The translations under genes were made by a program, and so were the position numbers. The notes below the pieces were generated by a model. That model was not told the origin of the DNA. It made no database searches and saw only the letters and a program-made list of their open reading frames with translations. Positions 1-9,757 of a DNA stretch of 64,000 nt are shown one piece after another. Every line of letters starts with the position of its first letter. Position 1 is the stretch's first letter. Source of the DNA: Symbiodinium natans (taxonomy: Eukaryota; Sar; Dinophyceae; Suessiales; Symbiodiniaceae); assembly GCA_905221605.1 (NCBI GenBank), contig CAJNDS010000140.1, positions 74,501 to 138,500 of the forward strand, written 5' to 3'.

Positions 1-66
1 GAATGACACACCCTGAACCGTGGAAACCCTTACAAGGTACAGCTTGCAAACCCTGGTGCCGAAAGA

Positions 67-138
67 CTCGCCGGCCTACCATTGGAACCGTGGCAGTTCA
101 TCCAGCTTGACATGGCCCACTCATCTAGCACTTCGCTT
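67..138 (+). CDS. putative exon, unknown protein
   Basis: An open block of 24 codons (begins LAGLPLEPW, ends SSSTSL) just before the first heptamer tract of the window. It has protein-like composition, unlike the surrounding repeats. No family is recognised and both splice sites are uncertain. It may be an exon of the same unknown gene as the next islands. Confidence 0.3.
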
Positions 139-192
139 AGGGTTTAGGGTTTAGTTTTTTTTTTTTTTGTTTGGCGGCTGTTCAATTTCCTC

Positions 193-264
193 GGTTTGGT
201 GGTGGCTCCTTTGCTTGCCGTGCGTGTCTACTACCCCTGTGAGCTGCACAGAGAAGCTTTTCAG
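193..264 (+). CDS. putative exon, unknown protein
   Basis: A 24-codon open block (GLVVAPLLAVRVYY, then CELHREAFQ) ends exactly at CAG followed by GTGACA, a good GT donor. Hydrophobic start, charged end. No family recognised. The downstream spacer is TTTAGGG-type repeat. Confidence 0.4.
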
Positions 265-347
265 GTGACATTGGGTCTAGGGTTCAGGGTTCAGGCCTTA
301 TGGGGCTGAGGGTTTAGGGTCAGCGTGAGCAGCGGGTGCTTTGGTAA

Positions 348-432
348 ACCCTAAACCCTAAACCCTAAACCCTAAACCCTAAGCCCTAAGCCCTAAGCCC
401 TAAACCCTAAACCCTCAACCCTAAACCCTAAA
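348..432 (-). repeat. CCCTAAA heptamer array (telomere-like)
   Basis: About twelve units of CCCTAAA with CCCTAAG and CCCTCAA variants, read on the + strand. It lies inside the window, so it is interstitial and not a chromosome end. It directly precedes the putative exon at 438-509. Confidence 0.95.
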
Positions 433-437
433 CTCTG

Positions 438-509
438 AAGAGGTGTCTGCACTTTGAGAGAGCGGCTTTGAGCTCCGTGGGATTCAGGCTTTGCAACTTA
501 CTGGAGCGC
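438..509 (+). CDS. putative exon, unknown protein
   Basis: A 24-codon open block (KRCLHFERAALSS, then LCNLLERV) lies between a CCCTAAA array upstream and a GTAGGGTTTAGG donor at 510. It is a clear example of an exon whose 5' flank is CCCTAAA and whose 3' flank is TTTAGGG. Function unknown. Confidence 0.4.
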
Positions 510-530
510 GTAGGGTTTAGGATGAAGGCT

Positions 531-647
531 TGGGATGGTCCCCCTTGTACTAGGGTTTAGGGTAACAACACCTTCATAGGGATTGTAATTAATAGGGGTT
601 ACCATAATCCTTATGAAGGAGCTGTCAGTATAACGGGGAACATCCCA
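531..647. mobile_element. MITE-like palindrome, family B
   Basis: Terminal inverted repeats GGGATG(G/T)TCCCCCTT at 531 and GGGGAACATCCCA at 647. The interior holds a TAGGGTTTAGGG insertion. Related copies lie at 3270, 4881, 45251 (half), 52159, 61323 and 62585 (half). Confidence 0.75.
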
Positions 648-949
648 TACTACAGGTGACCTTCTTTGGCCTAAGCTGCTCCTGCCTTCCCCACGGAACC
701 TTTCTCTGGCCCACCACCACTCCAGCGATACCTGTAATAGGTGTTAGGGCTGCTTTTTGGCACTCGGGGTTCTAGACGCCACGCTGCGAAGGTCGGTGGG
801 ATGTAGGTGTTTATGTTCATATACCGGGCCCACACGAAATGGTAGGCTGTGCGTCTGTGTCTTTTGCCAAGGACGCCAACCTATTGGAAGGCGGGCCGTG
901 CATTCATGCGCCTTCTGGGTTTCGGATACTCGCGGATTGCCTTAGGCCC

Positions 950-1043
950 TACCCAAAGGCTCCAATGTAGTTCCTTTTTGGGTTAGTTATAGGGGATTCT
1001 AGTATACTACCCCAAAAAGGTACTACATAGGAGCCTTTGGGTA
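950..1043. mobile_element. MITE-like element, family A (94 bp)
   Basis: Near-perfect palindrome bounded by TACCCAAAGGCTCC and GGAGCCTTTGGGTA. The flanking TA on both sides could be a TA target duplication, as in Tc1/mariner-derived Stowaway MITEs. Three more copies of 94-96 bp lie at 6332, 11650 and 15014. It carries no coding capacity. Confidence 0.85.
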
Positions 1044-1260
1044 AAGCATTCCTGAACCCTTCCCGGATACCCGCAGGCTTCACGGTCTGAGAGCCCTAGA
1101 GAGAACTGTTTCGAACAGTGGAACCATAAGGCTTTGGCCTGAAACCACAGCACCAAGATGTGCCACATGCGTTTCGCATGTGGGGCCCGATTAGGCTTGG
1201 GGTCTGACCCTTGTCTCACTGAGCCCCAAATGTCGGCTGACACCCTGACATGTGTGACCC
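1044..1260. other. non-repetitive spacer with weak coding signal
   Basis: A unique-looking stretch after the family A element. One frame (around RLHGLRALERTVSNSG) is open on the + strand and a 78-codon frame is open on the minus strand. Neither has a recognisable family or convincing splice sites. Confidence 0.3.
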
Positions 1261-1416
1261 TAAACCCTTAAGTCCCCAAAAACCCAAAAGCCCTAAACCC
1301 AGATGACAGAATCCTGGCCTGCTTGTGCGAGCGCGAGTTTCGAAACCCTAAACCTAAAACCCCAAAAAAACCCAAAACCCTAAGCCCTAAACCCTTTTCT
1401 CTGATCCCACCGCCAG

Positions 1417-1493
1417 ACAAAGCGCCTGGAGTGGATGCAGAAGAGCGGCGGGGCCCAGATCGTCCTGCACCACGGAGGCCTCCTGTCCAGCAG
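1417..1493 (+). CDS. putative exon, unknown protein
   Basis: Begins after a CCAG acceptor and ends at AGCAG followed by GTTTCG. The open frame reads TKRLEWMQKSGGAQIVLHHG and then LLSS. Balanced, protein-like composition. Heptamer repeats lie on both sides. No family recognised. Confidence 0.5.
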
Positions 1494-1504
1494 GTTTCGC
1501 TTCC

Positions 1505-1612
1505 AGCTGCTCATGAAACCCTAAACCCCAAACCCCAAACCCTAAACCCTAAACCCCAAACCCTAAACCCAAACCCTAAACCCTATACCCTAAACCCTAA
1601 ACCCTAAACCCC
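1505..1612 (-). repeat. CCCTAAA/CCCCAAA degenerate heptamer array
   Basis: About fifteen heptamers mixing CCCTAAA and CCCCAAA with one CCCTATA, directly upstream of the exon at 1652. In the forward frames it reads as an artificial LNPKPQTLNPKP-type protein, which I do not count as coding. Confidence 0.9.
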
Positions 1613-1651
1613 GTGTTCGAGGGGTGTGGGGGGCGGGGGGGCCACACGCAG

Positions 1652-1751
1652 GACCCTTGTCTGAGAAGCAGCCCGAAGATGAGCCTGTCGAGCTGCAGCT
1701 CGCCTTCAACTGCTCTGAATCTTGGGGTCTTGGGGGGTTCAATGGTCCCAG
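1652..1751 (+). CDS. putative exon, unknown protein
   Basis: Acceptor ACGCAG|G and donor CCAG|GTTCCA bracket an open frame GPLSEKQPEDEPVELQLAF, then NCSESWGLGGFNGP. The acidic middle looks like a loop or linker. Upstream is CCCTAAA array, downstream TTTAGGG array. Function unknown. Confidence 0.5.
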
Positions 1752-2120
1752 GTTCCAATTAGGGTTTAGGGTTTAGGGTTTAGGGTTGGAGTCTAGGGAG
1801 TGGAGTTGGGCGTGCGTGTGGGAGTGTACACGGCTTGCAGCTTCGTCCTTTTTGTTATTTGGGGGCTTGAGGACACACTTGGCATCTTGACATCCAGATA
1901 TATTATCCAGACTGTAGATTGGGTTGGGACCCATCTAAACCCCCAGCACTCCAAGTCCAAGCGCCCCAAGCCCTAACCCCTAAAGCAACTAACCCCTACA
2001 CCCCAAATCCCAAGCCTAAACCCTAAAGGCCCTAAAGCAAGGAAACCCGAAACCCGAACCCTAATCCCCAAACCCTAACCCTAAACCCTAAACCCTAAAC
2101 CCAAAACCCTAAACTTCGAG

Positions 2121-2190
2121 GATCTACATCTTCCCGAAAGAGACCGAGAAAGGGCCTCCCGGATGTGAAGCTGCCAATGGTTGCTTGAAG
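2121..2190 (+). CDS. putative exon, unknown protein
   Basis: Acceptor CGAG|G and donor GAAG|GTTCAT bracket IYIFPKETEKGPPGCEAANG followed by CLK. CCCTAAA repeats lie before it and a TTTAGGG array (2200-2295) after it. No family recognised. Confidence 0.45.
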
Positions 2191-2199
2191 GTTCATGCG

Positions 2200-2295
2200 T
2201 AGGGTTTAGGGTTTAGGGTTCAGGGTTCAGGGTTTAGGGTTTAGGGTTTAGGGTTTAGGGTTTAGGGTTTAGGGTTTAGGGTTTAGGGTTTAGGG
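2200..2295 (+). repeat. TTTAGGG heptamer array
   Basis: About thirteen uninterrupted TTTAGGG units with two TTCAGGG variants, immediately downstream of the exon at 2121-2190. Confidence 0.95.
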
Positions 2296-2726
2296 TAGTG
2301 ATACGTAGGGTTAGAAGTAAGGTATCCTGTATTATACCCTTAGTTAAGCTACTTCTAACCCCAAACCCCAACATCTAAACCCGAAAACCGTGGAGCATGG
2401 CTAGACGGGTGGCAAAAAAAACCCTAAACCGGAAGGGCCCCCACCCCACCCCCGCCCCCCCAGTTTGGGAAATCTCCAAGTGGCCACCCTGGCACTTGAA
2501 TGCTCATTGGGTAGTTATCAATCGGCTTAGGGTTGAGGGTATAGGGTAGGTACATGGTCCCTTAGTATGGGTCCTGAAAAGGGTACCCCTTACATGCCCC
2601 CTTTCTACCCCCATACAATTTAAGGGCCCATACATCAGAACCCTGTAAAGGATGTTAGGGAGGACCATAGAGCCCATGTAGCTACCCTTAGATTTATAAG
2701 CACCTTAAAACAGGGTCTGATGTTGA

Positions 2727-2839
2727 AGAAACTGCCTCACTCTCCCCGATACTAACAGTCCTCAATAGGGAGTATAACAGGGGTTAATAATATCCTCAGT
2801 AAGGACAGTTAGTATAGGGGAGAGAGTGTCTCAAGTCTG
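2727..2839. mobile_element. MITE-like palindrome, family B relative
   Basis: Arms CTCTCCCCGATACTAACAGTCC and its inverted partner GGACAGTTAGTATAGGGGAGAG (arms paraphrased here; inner AACAGTCC is shared with family B). Probably a diverged subfamily, flanked by unique spacer. Confidence 0.6.
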
Positions 2840-3003
2840 ACAAAAAAAGGCAAGGCCTGGGGGAGTTTAGGAGGTTTAGGGTTTTCTGTTGGGGCTTCTA
2901 GGGCTTGTAGGGGTTTAAGGGTTGTTTTGGGGGTTTACAGGGCTTCTAGTTTTTTCTCAGGGTTTTCATGGACTTTTTGGGGGGGTTTTGAGGGTTTTGG
3001 TGT

Positions 3004-3088
3004 ATGCTGAGGCGAGGGCAGGAGCGACCCGACATGAGGCACCGAAACTACGCCAAGGCCTGTGCTTGGGATATCTCTCACATTCCGG
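3004..3088 (+). CDS. putative exon, unknown protein
   Basis: Open frame MLRRGQERPDMRHRNYAKAC, then AWDISHIP, ending at a CCGG|GTTTCG donor. Basic first half. The ATG at 3004 could be a real start or an internal Met. No family recognised. Confidence 0.4.
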
Positions 3089-3269
3089 GTTTCGATGCGA
3101 TTGTGGAGTTTTTGGGTCTGGAATTTTGGGTTGAGGGTTTCGGGTTTAGGGTGACACGACATCGCAGTCGCCGGAGGATGCCTTTCGGTAGGAGCCAGCA
3201 TGTCGCACCCCTCAGCAGCGGACTTTTTTTTCCAAGATGTTCGCACGGCACCACAGCCCCTGCAGAAAC

Positions 3270-3361
3270 TTGGGATGTTCCCCCTTATACTAACAGTCCT
3301 TAATACGGATTATCGTACCCCTGTTATAATCTCTATTAAGGACTGGTAGTAAGGATCCCAA
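3270..3361. mobile_element. MITE-like palindrome, family B
   Basis: Left arm GGGATGTTCCCCCTTATAC and right arm GTAAGGATCCCAA, with inner AACAGTCCTTAATACGGATT against CTATTAAGGACTG. About 92 bp, no coding capacity. Confidence 0.75.
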
Positions 3362-3928
3362 CTAACCAGAAACCAAGAAAACCTCAATCCGCTAAGCCCT
3401 GAACCCTATAAACCCCATGGCACGGTAACACTCAGGCTTCATGGAGCTCTACTGGCCAATTGAACCTTGAACCTACTCTCCAGTTTATGACTCGATGAGC
3501 TGGCATTACGACTTTGATTCCTGTTGTTGTCATTACGACTTTGTACAGCAATAACGCATGGGCAGGGCCATTTTCGACTTGGTTTAGGTTGCTGGTGAGC
3601 GCTGGAAGCCGGTGATTGAAAGCTCCTGCCAAGACATCAAGGCCTCAATACGCCTCGCCACATGTTCAGGTTGACCGCAAAACTAAACAGGTTTTCACCT
3701 TAAATCCTAAACTTCGCATCAATTTGATCAACCCGAATGCCCAGTAGTTTCGGAACTTTCTAGCACAAATTTCCAGGGAACGCGCTCATCAGTGTTCAGC
3801 ATTGTGGGCCCTTTTTGTTAGTAACTATTAACTGTTTCTTCTTCTTCTTCTCATTGTTATATTGTTACTATAGTTTCAAGTTTCATTCTGCATAGTAGTT
3901 CAAGGGCACGAAAGTAAGAGGCCTACGT
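3362..3928. other. mostly non-repetitive spacer
   Basis: Unique sequence with a short (CTT)n tract near 3838. A 66-codon minus-strand frame at 3432-3632 is open but has no recognisable domain. I see no supported gene. Confidence 0.4.
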
Positions 3929-4027
3929 CTTCGAGCTACCTCCCCACATGGTTCAATGGTGCAGGCCCTGATCGACCACGAAGTCCTTGACAAGCCGCTC
4001 CCTGACAGGATGCAGGAGTCGCTATGA
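3929..4027 (+). CDS. putative 3' terminal exon, unknown protein
   Basis: Open frame LRATSPHGSMVQALIDHEVL, then DKPLPDRMQESL and a TGA. It reads like the end of a real protein. If the stop is used it closes the first unknown gene of the window. An alternative is a splice just before the stop. Confidence 0.45.
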   Translation, partial: LRATSPHGSMVQALIDHEVLDKPLPDRMQESL

Positions 4028-4880
4028 GGGTTTAGGGTGCTCGGGGGTTAAGGTTTGTTTTTTTTTTTTTTTTGGGGGGGGGGGGGTTGGGGTTTGGGGT
4101 TTAGGGTTAGGGGATTAGGATTAGGACTGATTACGCCGCCTGCGAAACCTTAGAGTAGTCTACTGGCGCCAGTTAGGGTTTAGGGCTTTAGGGTTTAGGG
4201 GTTGTCTTGCTGCAGTGGGCAGTCGAGAAACTCCGCTCCGAGCGGTCTGAATGAAGCCTGCTTAGGGTTTAGGGGTTGAAGGTTTTCGGGTTTAGGGTTT
4301 AGGCTTAGGGCCTGTTGCACAAGGGTTCAACTAGTTAGTGCGTGGGGTTGGTTTCAGGGATGGACGGCAATTTCCCCCACCCTAATCTCCCGAGCAATCC
4401 TGAACTTTCGGGATACTGCCGTTTTGTGCCCAGAATGTAAGTCGCTCAGAATGACGCAATCAAGCGTTGTTTGGGACTTCACTTGGAGTGGGGAGTGGTT
4501 GGGTTGGGGTCGTAGAAGATCCGTTTGTTGATGTCCGCGTTGTTTTGGGTGGGATGGAGAGTGAGAGGAATCAAGGGTGAAGTTTAGGGTGTAGGGTTCA
4601 GCTTGGGGAGTTCCCTGCCGTTCTGGGCAACCCTAATTCCTAAACCGTTAAGCAGAAGCTGCCGCACCATTTTGGGGGCCTGGAAAACCCGCAAAATGAT
4701 ACCACATGTCCTCCAAAGAATTCACGATCGGAGCTGAACGTCCATATGCCACATGCAGTTTGGAAAATCTAGGAAATATTCAACATACCCCTTCGGCATA
4801 CCCGTCAAAAAGCCATAAAGGGGTATGGTAAAATCCGTCCTTATATTCTCCTTTAGGGGCTAAGGGGGATGGGCTTGGGG

Positions 4881-4969
4881 TTGAGATGTTCCCCCTGATA
4901 CTAGGGATTATACTAGGGGGTACTAGAATCCCTATTAAGGAGCTGTCAGTATAAGGGGGAACATCCCAA
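4881..4969. mobile_element. MITE-like palindrome, family B
   Basis: Arms GAGATGTTCCCCCTGATACTA and TAGTATAAGGGGGAACATC (inverted partners with few mismatches), about 89 bp, followed by unique sequence and a TTTAGGG array at 5006. Confidence 0.75.
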
Positions 4970-5340
4970 GTTTGGGGTGCACTGATTTTTTTCGTAGAGA
5001 GAATGCGGTTTAGGGTTTAGGGTTTAGGGTTTAGGGTTTAGGGTTTAATGTTCCCATGTTTCCAGGCACCTGATTCTTGGCATCGCTACAACCTTCAGCT
5101 TATCTTGAACCCTGAAACCCTGAAACCCTAAACCCTTAATCCTAAACCCAAAACTTAAACCCAAACCCTAAATCCCTAATCCTTAATCCCTAAACCCTAG
5201 CCCAAAACCCACAAAATTAACATGCGTCTCATCTCCGGGCCTAAGCGGATGCCAGGCCTCTGTTTTTGTCTTTCCCCCCCAAAACCGTGCGAGCGCGCCC
5301 CGCGTGGCCGTTTTCCGAGTTTCCATCCTGTGCTCACTAG

Positions 5341-5443
5341 GGGGACCCTTGGGAACCCCTCTTAACCCTCTTCTGGCTCTCTTAAACAGGGACCTTATTC
5401 AGAGGGTCTATATTTTCAAGGGTCCCCCTAATCCTATCCCCTA
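5341..5443. mobile_element. MITE-like element, family F
   Basis: A block with GGGGACCCTTGGGAACCCC at the left and AAGGGTCCCCCTAATCC at the right. Its interior, around CTTCTGGCTCTCTTAAACAG, recurs almost base for base at 56600-56720, more than 51 kb away. Confidence 0.75.
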
Positions 5444-5455
5444 CACTTGCCGCAG

Positions 5456-5513
5456 GACGCCGAGCCAGCAAAGTACACCGCTCCCCTTCTGCAGCGCATG
5501 CTGGTCGCCTGCC
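5456..5513 (+). CDS. putative exon, unknown protein
   Basis: Acceptor CGCAG|G and donor C|GTAAAAG bracket DAEPAKYTAPLLQRMLVACR. Good coding look and clean GT-AG ends. TTTAGGG array follows at 5525. Function unknown. Confidence 0.5.
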
Positions 5514-5802
5514 GTAAAAGAAATTTGGGTTTAGGGTTTAGGGTTTAGGGTTTAGGGTTTAGGGATCAGGAGTTGCATGAGGAGGGTGGGGGGGGGGGGG
5601 GGCTGGGCGGGGGGGTGGTTAAACACAGTACTCTCGGCATGAGCTAACAAGGGCACCCCGAAAGCAAAACGCCCACACCCTAAAGCACCGGGGCAACCCT
5701 AAGCTTTCACAAGCCCTGTCGGGAGCGCGAAGCAAGTAGTTGCTTTGACCCTAAACCCTAAACCCTAAACCCTAAGCCCAAGAAACAAACCCCTGAGCCA
5801 AG

Positions 5803-5880
5803 GACTTCGTGAAGCGAAGTGGCGGTGAGGTCCCAATCCCGACTGCCACTTGGCACAGACTCTGGGATGCTAAGGCGGCT
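5803..5880 (+). CDS. putative exon, unknown protein
   Basis: Acceptor AAG|G, then DFVKRSGGEVPIPTATWHRL and WDAKAA. CCCTAAA repeats precede it and CTTAGGG-type repeats follow at once, with no GT at the exact end, so the donor is unclear. Probably joined to 5972-6011. Confidence 0.5.
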
Positions 5881-5971
5881 TAGGGCTTAGGGCTTGGGGC
5901 TTAGGGTTTAGGGCTTAGGGCTTAGGGCTTAGGGTTTCGGGTTTCGGGTTTAGGGTTTAGTAGGGTTTAGG

Positions 5972-6011
5972 GCTGACTACTTCCGGTCCAGTGCTTCTAA
6001 GAACGGGTCAG
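5972..6011 (+). CDS. putative short exon, unknown protein
   Basis: A 13-codon open block ADYFRSSASKNGS ends at a GTTTAGGG donor. It continues the sense of the preceding exon. Short, so support is modest. Confidence 0.35.
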
Positions 6012-6201
6012 GGTTTAGGGTAGCGCGCCCGTGATAGCCTTAAGTCGCGGGCTGCAAGGCCCTGGGGGTTCGGGCCGACGGAAGTCGGATGGGAAGAAAG
6101 TAAGTGTTTAGGAGCCCTGCAGACAGGTGCCCCCTAAACTCTAAAACCATAGCCCCTTCAACCCTAAACGCTCCACCCTACAAGGATGCGCCTCCTTCCA
6201 G

Positions 6202-6260
6202 GTCCTGAGAATGTTTGGAAAGGAGCTCGCGCCCGAAAGCAACCAGATGCTCGGTCCATG
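6202..6260 (+). CDS. putative exon, unknown protein
   Basis: Acceptor CCAG and donor ATG|GTGCGC bracket VLRMFGKELAPESNQMLGP. GTGCGC-type donors recur elsewhere in the window. No family recognised. Confidence 0.45.
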
Positions 6261-6331
6261 GTGCGCACGGCCCGCTGCGTTGCGCTTAAGAGTTTCATTC
6301 TCATCTACGTGCAGGGTTTGACACCAGTAGC

Positions 6332-6425
6332 TACCCAAAGGCTCCTATGTAGTACCTTTTTGGGGTAGTATACTAGAATCCCCGATAACTAACCCAAAAA
6401 GGAACTACATTGGAGCCTTTGGGTA
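6332..6425. mobile_element. MITE-like element, family A (94 bp)
   Basis: Same element as at 950-1043 but inserted in the opposite orientation. TACCCAAAGGCTCC and GGAGCCTTTGGGTA termini are intact. Confidence 0.85.
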
Positions 6426-7410
6426 ACACATGGGGGAGGTCTTGCGGGATTCTGCTCGGAAACGAAAGTGGATCCAATTCCCCTTCCCACCATGTCAGGG
6501 TTCAACTGAAGTAGGCGGACTGTTGGTTCGACCTGGAACCCTGAGCTTCCACACAACAACAGCTCAGGGTGAGAGTATATTCCTAGATTCATTCACTTAC
6601 TTTGAAGGGGTTAGGGGTTTAGGGTTTAGGGTTTAGAAGACAGTCGGTACGAATCCGGGGCTCCCGTACCTTCGCCTGTAGCTCCTGAACTTGGTATTTC
6701 CCCAAATAGGGGTACCCTGAATCGAACCCCCAAAATCTAGTACAAGCCTTAGTAAAGGAACCCCCCAAAAGCATGCCCCAATTGTTCCCTTTACAACTAT
6801 ACTATAATGACCCCCCATCCCCCCACCCCCCCGCCAAAAAGAAAAAAACAACTATATTACTGCATCTCCTATATCCCAAAGCCGTCGCTTCTGCCCTCAG
6901 GAACAACACCCAGCGCATACGCTTCCTTGCATGGGCCCCTTGCGTGCGAAAACTTATAGGGGTTATGGTTTAGGGTTTAGGGTTTCGGGTTTAGTGTTTA
7001 GGGTTTAGGGTAACGATGCGAGCTTTGGACTGTGTAGGTCTTGGTTTGTTGCAGGTTCAGGCTTTGGGCGGGGCTTCGCAAGCAAATGCTAGCAATGGCT
7101 GGCCGCCAACAGAAACCCTGCTGACAGAGTTTGACACACTGCCCACGCACTGACCACGCAGGTCATGTACCCACCTCGTTTGAGGTTGACAGGATTTTAG
7201 TGGTATACTCCAGGTCAGAATCATGTGCGCAGGACGCACCATTGCATGAGCTCACGGCTTCTGCTGCCATGCGCACAAGCAATCAGTCATACGTGCACTT
7301 CTTTTGTGGTATGAGGAGCCTGTTTACCTTCGCACCCCTCTCACGGTATCATGATGTGCCAGAACTCCCAGAGGCGGCTGAAGGCCCAAACATGCACCCT
7401 AAAACTTAAA

Positions 7411-7531
7411 CCCTAAACCCTAAGCCCTAAAACCTAAACCCGAAACCCTAAACCCTAAACCCTAAACCCTAAACCCTAAACCCTAAACCCTTAACCCCAA
7501 ACCCCAAACCCTAAACCCTAAACCCTAACCT
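7411..7531 (-). repeat. CCCTAAA heptamer array
   Basis: About sixteen heptamers, mostly CCCTAAA with CCCGAAA and CCCCAAA variants, directly upstream of the exon at 7536. Confidence 0.95.
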
Positions 7532-7535
7532 TGAG

Positions 7536-7595
7536 GTGCTCGAGTTCCGGCATAACTTAGCGGTCGACAACAGCAAGGACATTGCAGCTTGGCTT
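7536..7595 (+). CDS. putative exon, unknown protein
   Basis: Exactly 20 codons in phase 0 at both ends: VLEFRHNLAVDNSKDIAAWL, between acceptor TTGAG and donor GTGTGA. CCCTAAA array lies upstream and a TTTAGGG/TTCAGGG array downstream (7653-7726). Function unknown. Confidence 0.5.
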
Positions 7596-7891
7596 GTGTG
7601 AGCATTTCCCGGGCTCGAGCCCCACAGTCTCCTTCTGAAGGTTCATGTGGGTAGGGTTTAGGGTTCAGGGTGCAGGGTTCAGGGTTCAGGGTTTAGGGTT
7701 CAGGGTTTAGGGTTTAGGGTTTAGGGTAACCCTATTTCGACCCTCAGCCAAGGTACTTGCAAGGCTCTCTCTAGTTAACCATGAACTTTTAGCGTCCGAG
7801 CTGGATCTGAACTTGATCCCTAGCTGGAAGTAGGGTTTAGGGTTTAGGGTTTAGGGTTTAGGGTTTTGACAACGACTTCAGAAGGCTCTTT

Positions 7892-7975
7892 GGGTCGTCA
7901 TAAGTCGGGTCATTCGCAAGGGAAACTGTATGATACCCTCAATCAGGGTACTGATTACTTATGACCCGAAACCCT
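7892..7975. mobile_element. MITE-like palindrome, unassigned
   Basis: Arms CATAAGTCGGGTCAT and TACTTATGACCCG are inverted partners around a short core, with a TTTAGGG array before and a CCCGAAA array after. Possibly a diverged family C copy. Confidence 0.5.
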
Positions 7976-8141
7976 AAACCCGAAACCCTAAACCCGAAGC
8001 CCTAAAGCCTAAACCCCAAAGCCTAAACCCCAAACCCTAAAGCCTAAAGCCTAAAGCCTAAACCCTAAACCCTAAACCCTAAACCCTAAACCTTTCTTAT
8101 CACGACCCAACAAGCCTCCAAGTCGCTCACTCCCCCTTAAA

Positions 8142-8222
8142 CTTCGCCACAGCAGCTCCAAGGTGCAACTCGTGAAGCCGAAAGCCACAGCTCGACCCGT
8201 CTCCACGCCTGTGACGGCACCT
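8142..8222 (+). CDS. putative exon, unknown Lys/Pro-rich protein
   Basis: Open frame LRHSSSKVQLVKPKATARPV, then STPVTAP, ending at the start of a TTTAGGG array (8223-8283). CCCTAAA repeats precede it. Low complexity, perhaps a linker or nuclear protein tail. Confidence 0.4.
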
Positions 8223-8283
8223 GGGGTTTAGGGTTTAGGGTTTAGGGTTTAGGGTTTAGGGTTTAGGGTTTAGGGTTTAGGGC
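8223..8283 (+). repeat. TTTAGGG heptamer array
   Basis: Eight to nine perfect TTTAGGG units directly downstream of the exon at 8142-8222. Confidence 0.95.
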
Positions 8284-8573
8284 CAAGGGTTTTCGGAGGA
8301 CGGAACTCGGACCCAGATAAAGGCCCTTATTCCCCTGTTCTTAGGGTTCCGGTTCCCTTATATACGCCCCTCTAGCCCCAAAAGGGCGCCCTTTTTGTTC
8401 CTAGGTTGCTTTTGGGTCAGTCACCATGGAGCCAGGGATGGGTGGCTGAAATCACCCCCAACGCCGTGAGACAGCGGTTTAGGGTTTAGGGTTTAGGGTT
8501 TAGGGTTTAGGGTTTAGGGTTTAGGGTCCCTCCCTCCCCTGCCCTCCTCCCCCCAACACTGAAACCCTAAACC

Positions 8574-8688
8574 ACTGTTTGTTTAAGAATCCCGTAAAGA
8601 TGAAAAAGAATAATCCCTATATTGCCCTGATAAGGAGGATCATTTTTTTTTTGTGGGGGGGGGGGGGTTCTTAAGCAATTGCTAGTAA
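8574..8688. mobile_element. MITE-like element, family G (poly-G type)
   Basis: Left arm TTTGTTTAAGAATCCC and right arm GGGGGTTCTTAAGCAATTGC pair as inverted repeats. Next to the right arm is a homopolymer T/G block. Similar copies lie at 48741, 50563 and, as a half, 45930. Confidence 0.6.
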
Positions 8689-8746
8689 ACCCTCATGGCA
8701 CTGCAAGATTGACACTCTGGATGGAACTGTGATGGTCGCTAGGGTA

Positions 8747-8856
8747 TACTTGAAGGTTCATGGGTAGATCTAAGCAGGGTTAGAAGTTAGAAGTGCCCCA
8801 ATTAAGGTTATACTATAGGCTACCTTACTTCTCACCCTACCCATGCACCTTAAAGT
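8747..8856. mobile_element. MITE-like palindrome, family C
   Basis: Left arm TACTTGAAGGTTCATGGGTA, right arm TACCCATGCACCTTAAAGTA. The inner part (AAGCAGGGTTAGAAG against CTTACTTCTCACCCT) is also palindromic. This is the most numerous family in the window. Confidence 0.75.
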
Positions 8857-8993
8857 AGAGAAGAGAATTCCCACCAGGGGTCCTGGCAGGCAGTTGCGAA
8901 GCAAGAGCAGTGGAACTTTGACTGGCTGCACAACACTCAGTGGAAGGACCTGCCGTTGTTCCCTCAACCCTATAGCGCATGGTATAGCATAAT

Positions 8994-9096
8994 TTAGGGG
9001 TCAGAATAATTACTAATCATATTCCCGGTCGCTGTATAATAAGTTTGCCATAATGACCCGCCCAAAAAAAAACTATTCTAATGTTTGGCCCCTATA
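8994..9096. mobile_element. MITE-like element, family E
   Basis: Left arm TAGGGGTCAGAATAATTACT, right arm ATTCTAATGTTTGGCCCCTA. Interior holds ATTATACAGC-type AT-rich sequence plus a poly-A run. Copies at 13449, 15386 and 16445. Confidence 0.7.
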
Positions 9097-9226
9097 TTGC
9101 TCCAGCTCTCAATCTCGCTAGGCGTTCGAAGAGTCGAGGGCGGGTGTGGTTTTGGTCTGTTTCGCCAGAGCTCAAACCTGGCCCTTTCGACCGCGAACCC
9201 TAAACCCTAAACCCTAAACCCTTGGT

Positions 9227-9303
9227 CTTGACGCCAAGTCCCCGGGCGGTGCGCCGAAATGTACTAGGAAGGTCCTGGAAATTCGAAGGCGTGACGGACA
9301 AGG
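9227..9303 (+). CDS. putative exon, unknown protein
   Basis: Open frame LDAKSPGGAPKCTRKVLEIR, then RRDGQG, after a CCCTAAA array and before TTTGGGG-type repeats. Basic. No family recognised. Confidence 0.4.
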
Positions 9304-9658
9304 GTTTGGGGTTTGGGGCTCAGTCCATGCTCCAGAAAGGGTTTAGGGTTCAGGGCCACTTCTTGTCTTACACGCAAATCCGTCACTCCAGCAAATCGGA
9401 GCCCTAAACGCTAAACCCTAAACCCTAAACCCTAAACCCTAAACCCGAGGGTCTACAAGCCCCCAATGCTCGAGTTGAGTCTTGGGAGGGCCAGTTTAAG
9501 GAGCCCTCCAACTGAAGTCCTAAACCATTCTGGTGGTTAACCGGTAAGGTTTAGGGTTTGGGGTTTGGGGTTTGGGGTTTGCTGTTTAGGGTTCAGGGTT
9601 TAGGGTTTAGGATTTAGGGTTTTGGGTTTAGGGTTTGGGGTTCGGGTTTCGGGTTTAG

Positions 9659-9757
9659 GCAAAGAGCAGGAGAAAGACTTCCATGCAGTCTACACGATTG
9701 CCAAGCAGAAGCCTGGAAAGAAAGGCGGCGAAGCTGCAAGTTGCATGGACTTTCCAG
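9659..9757 (+). CDS. putative exon, unknown protein
   Basis: The acceptor is the last TTTAG of a heptamer array (TTTAG|GC) and the donor is CCAG|GTTAAG. Between them is KEQEKDFHAVYTIAKQKPGK, then KGGEAASCMDFP. One of the clearest exon-like islands in the first 20 kb and a direct case of a heptamer acting as 3' splice site. Function unknown. Confidence 0.6.

Noticed and set aside
1323-1607. Frames reading LNPKPQTLNPKP or GLGFRVWGLGFRV
   Set aside because: These are translations of CCCTAAA/CCCCAAA or TTTAGGG arrays and occur throughout the window. No real protein.
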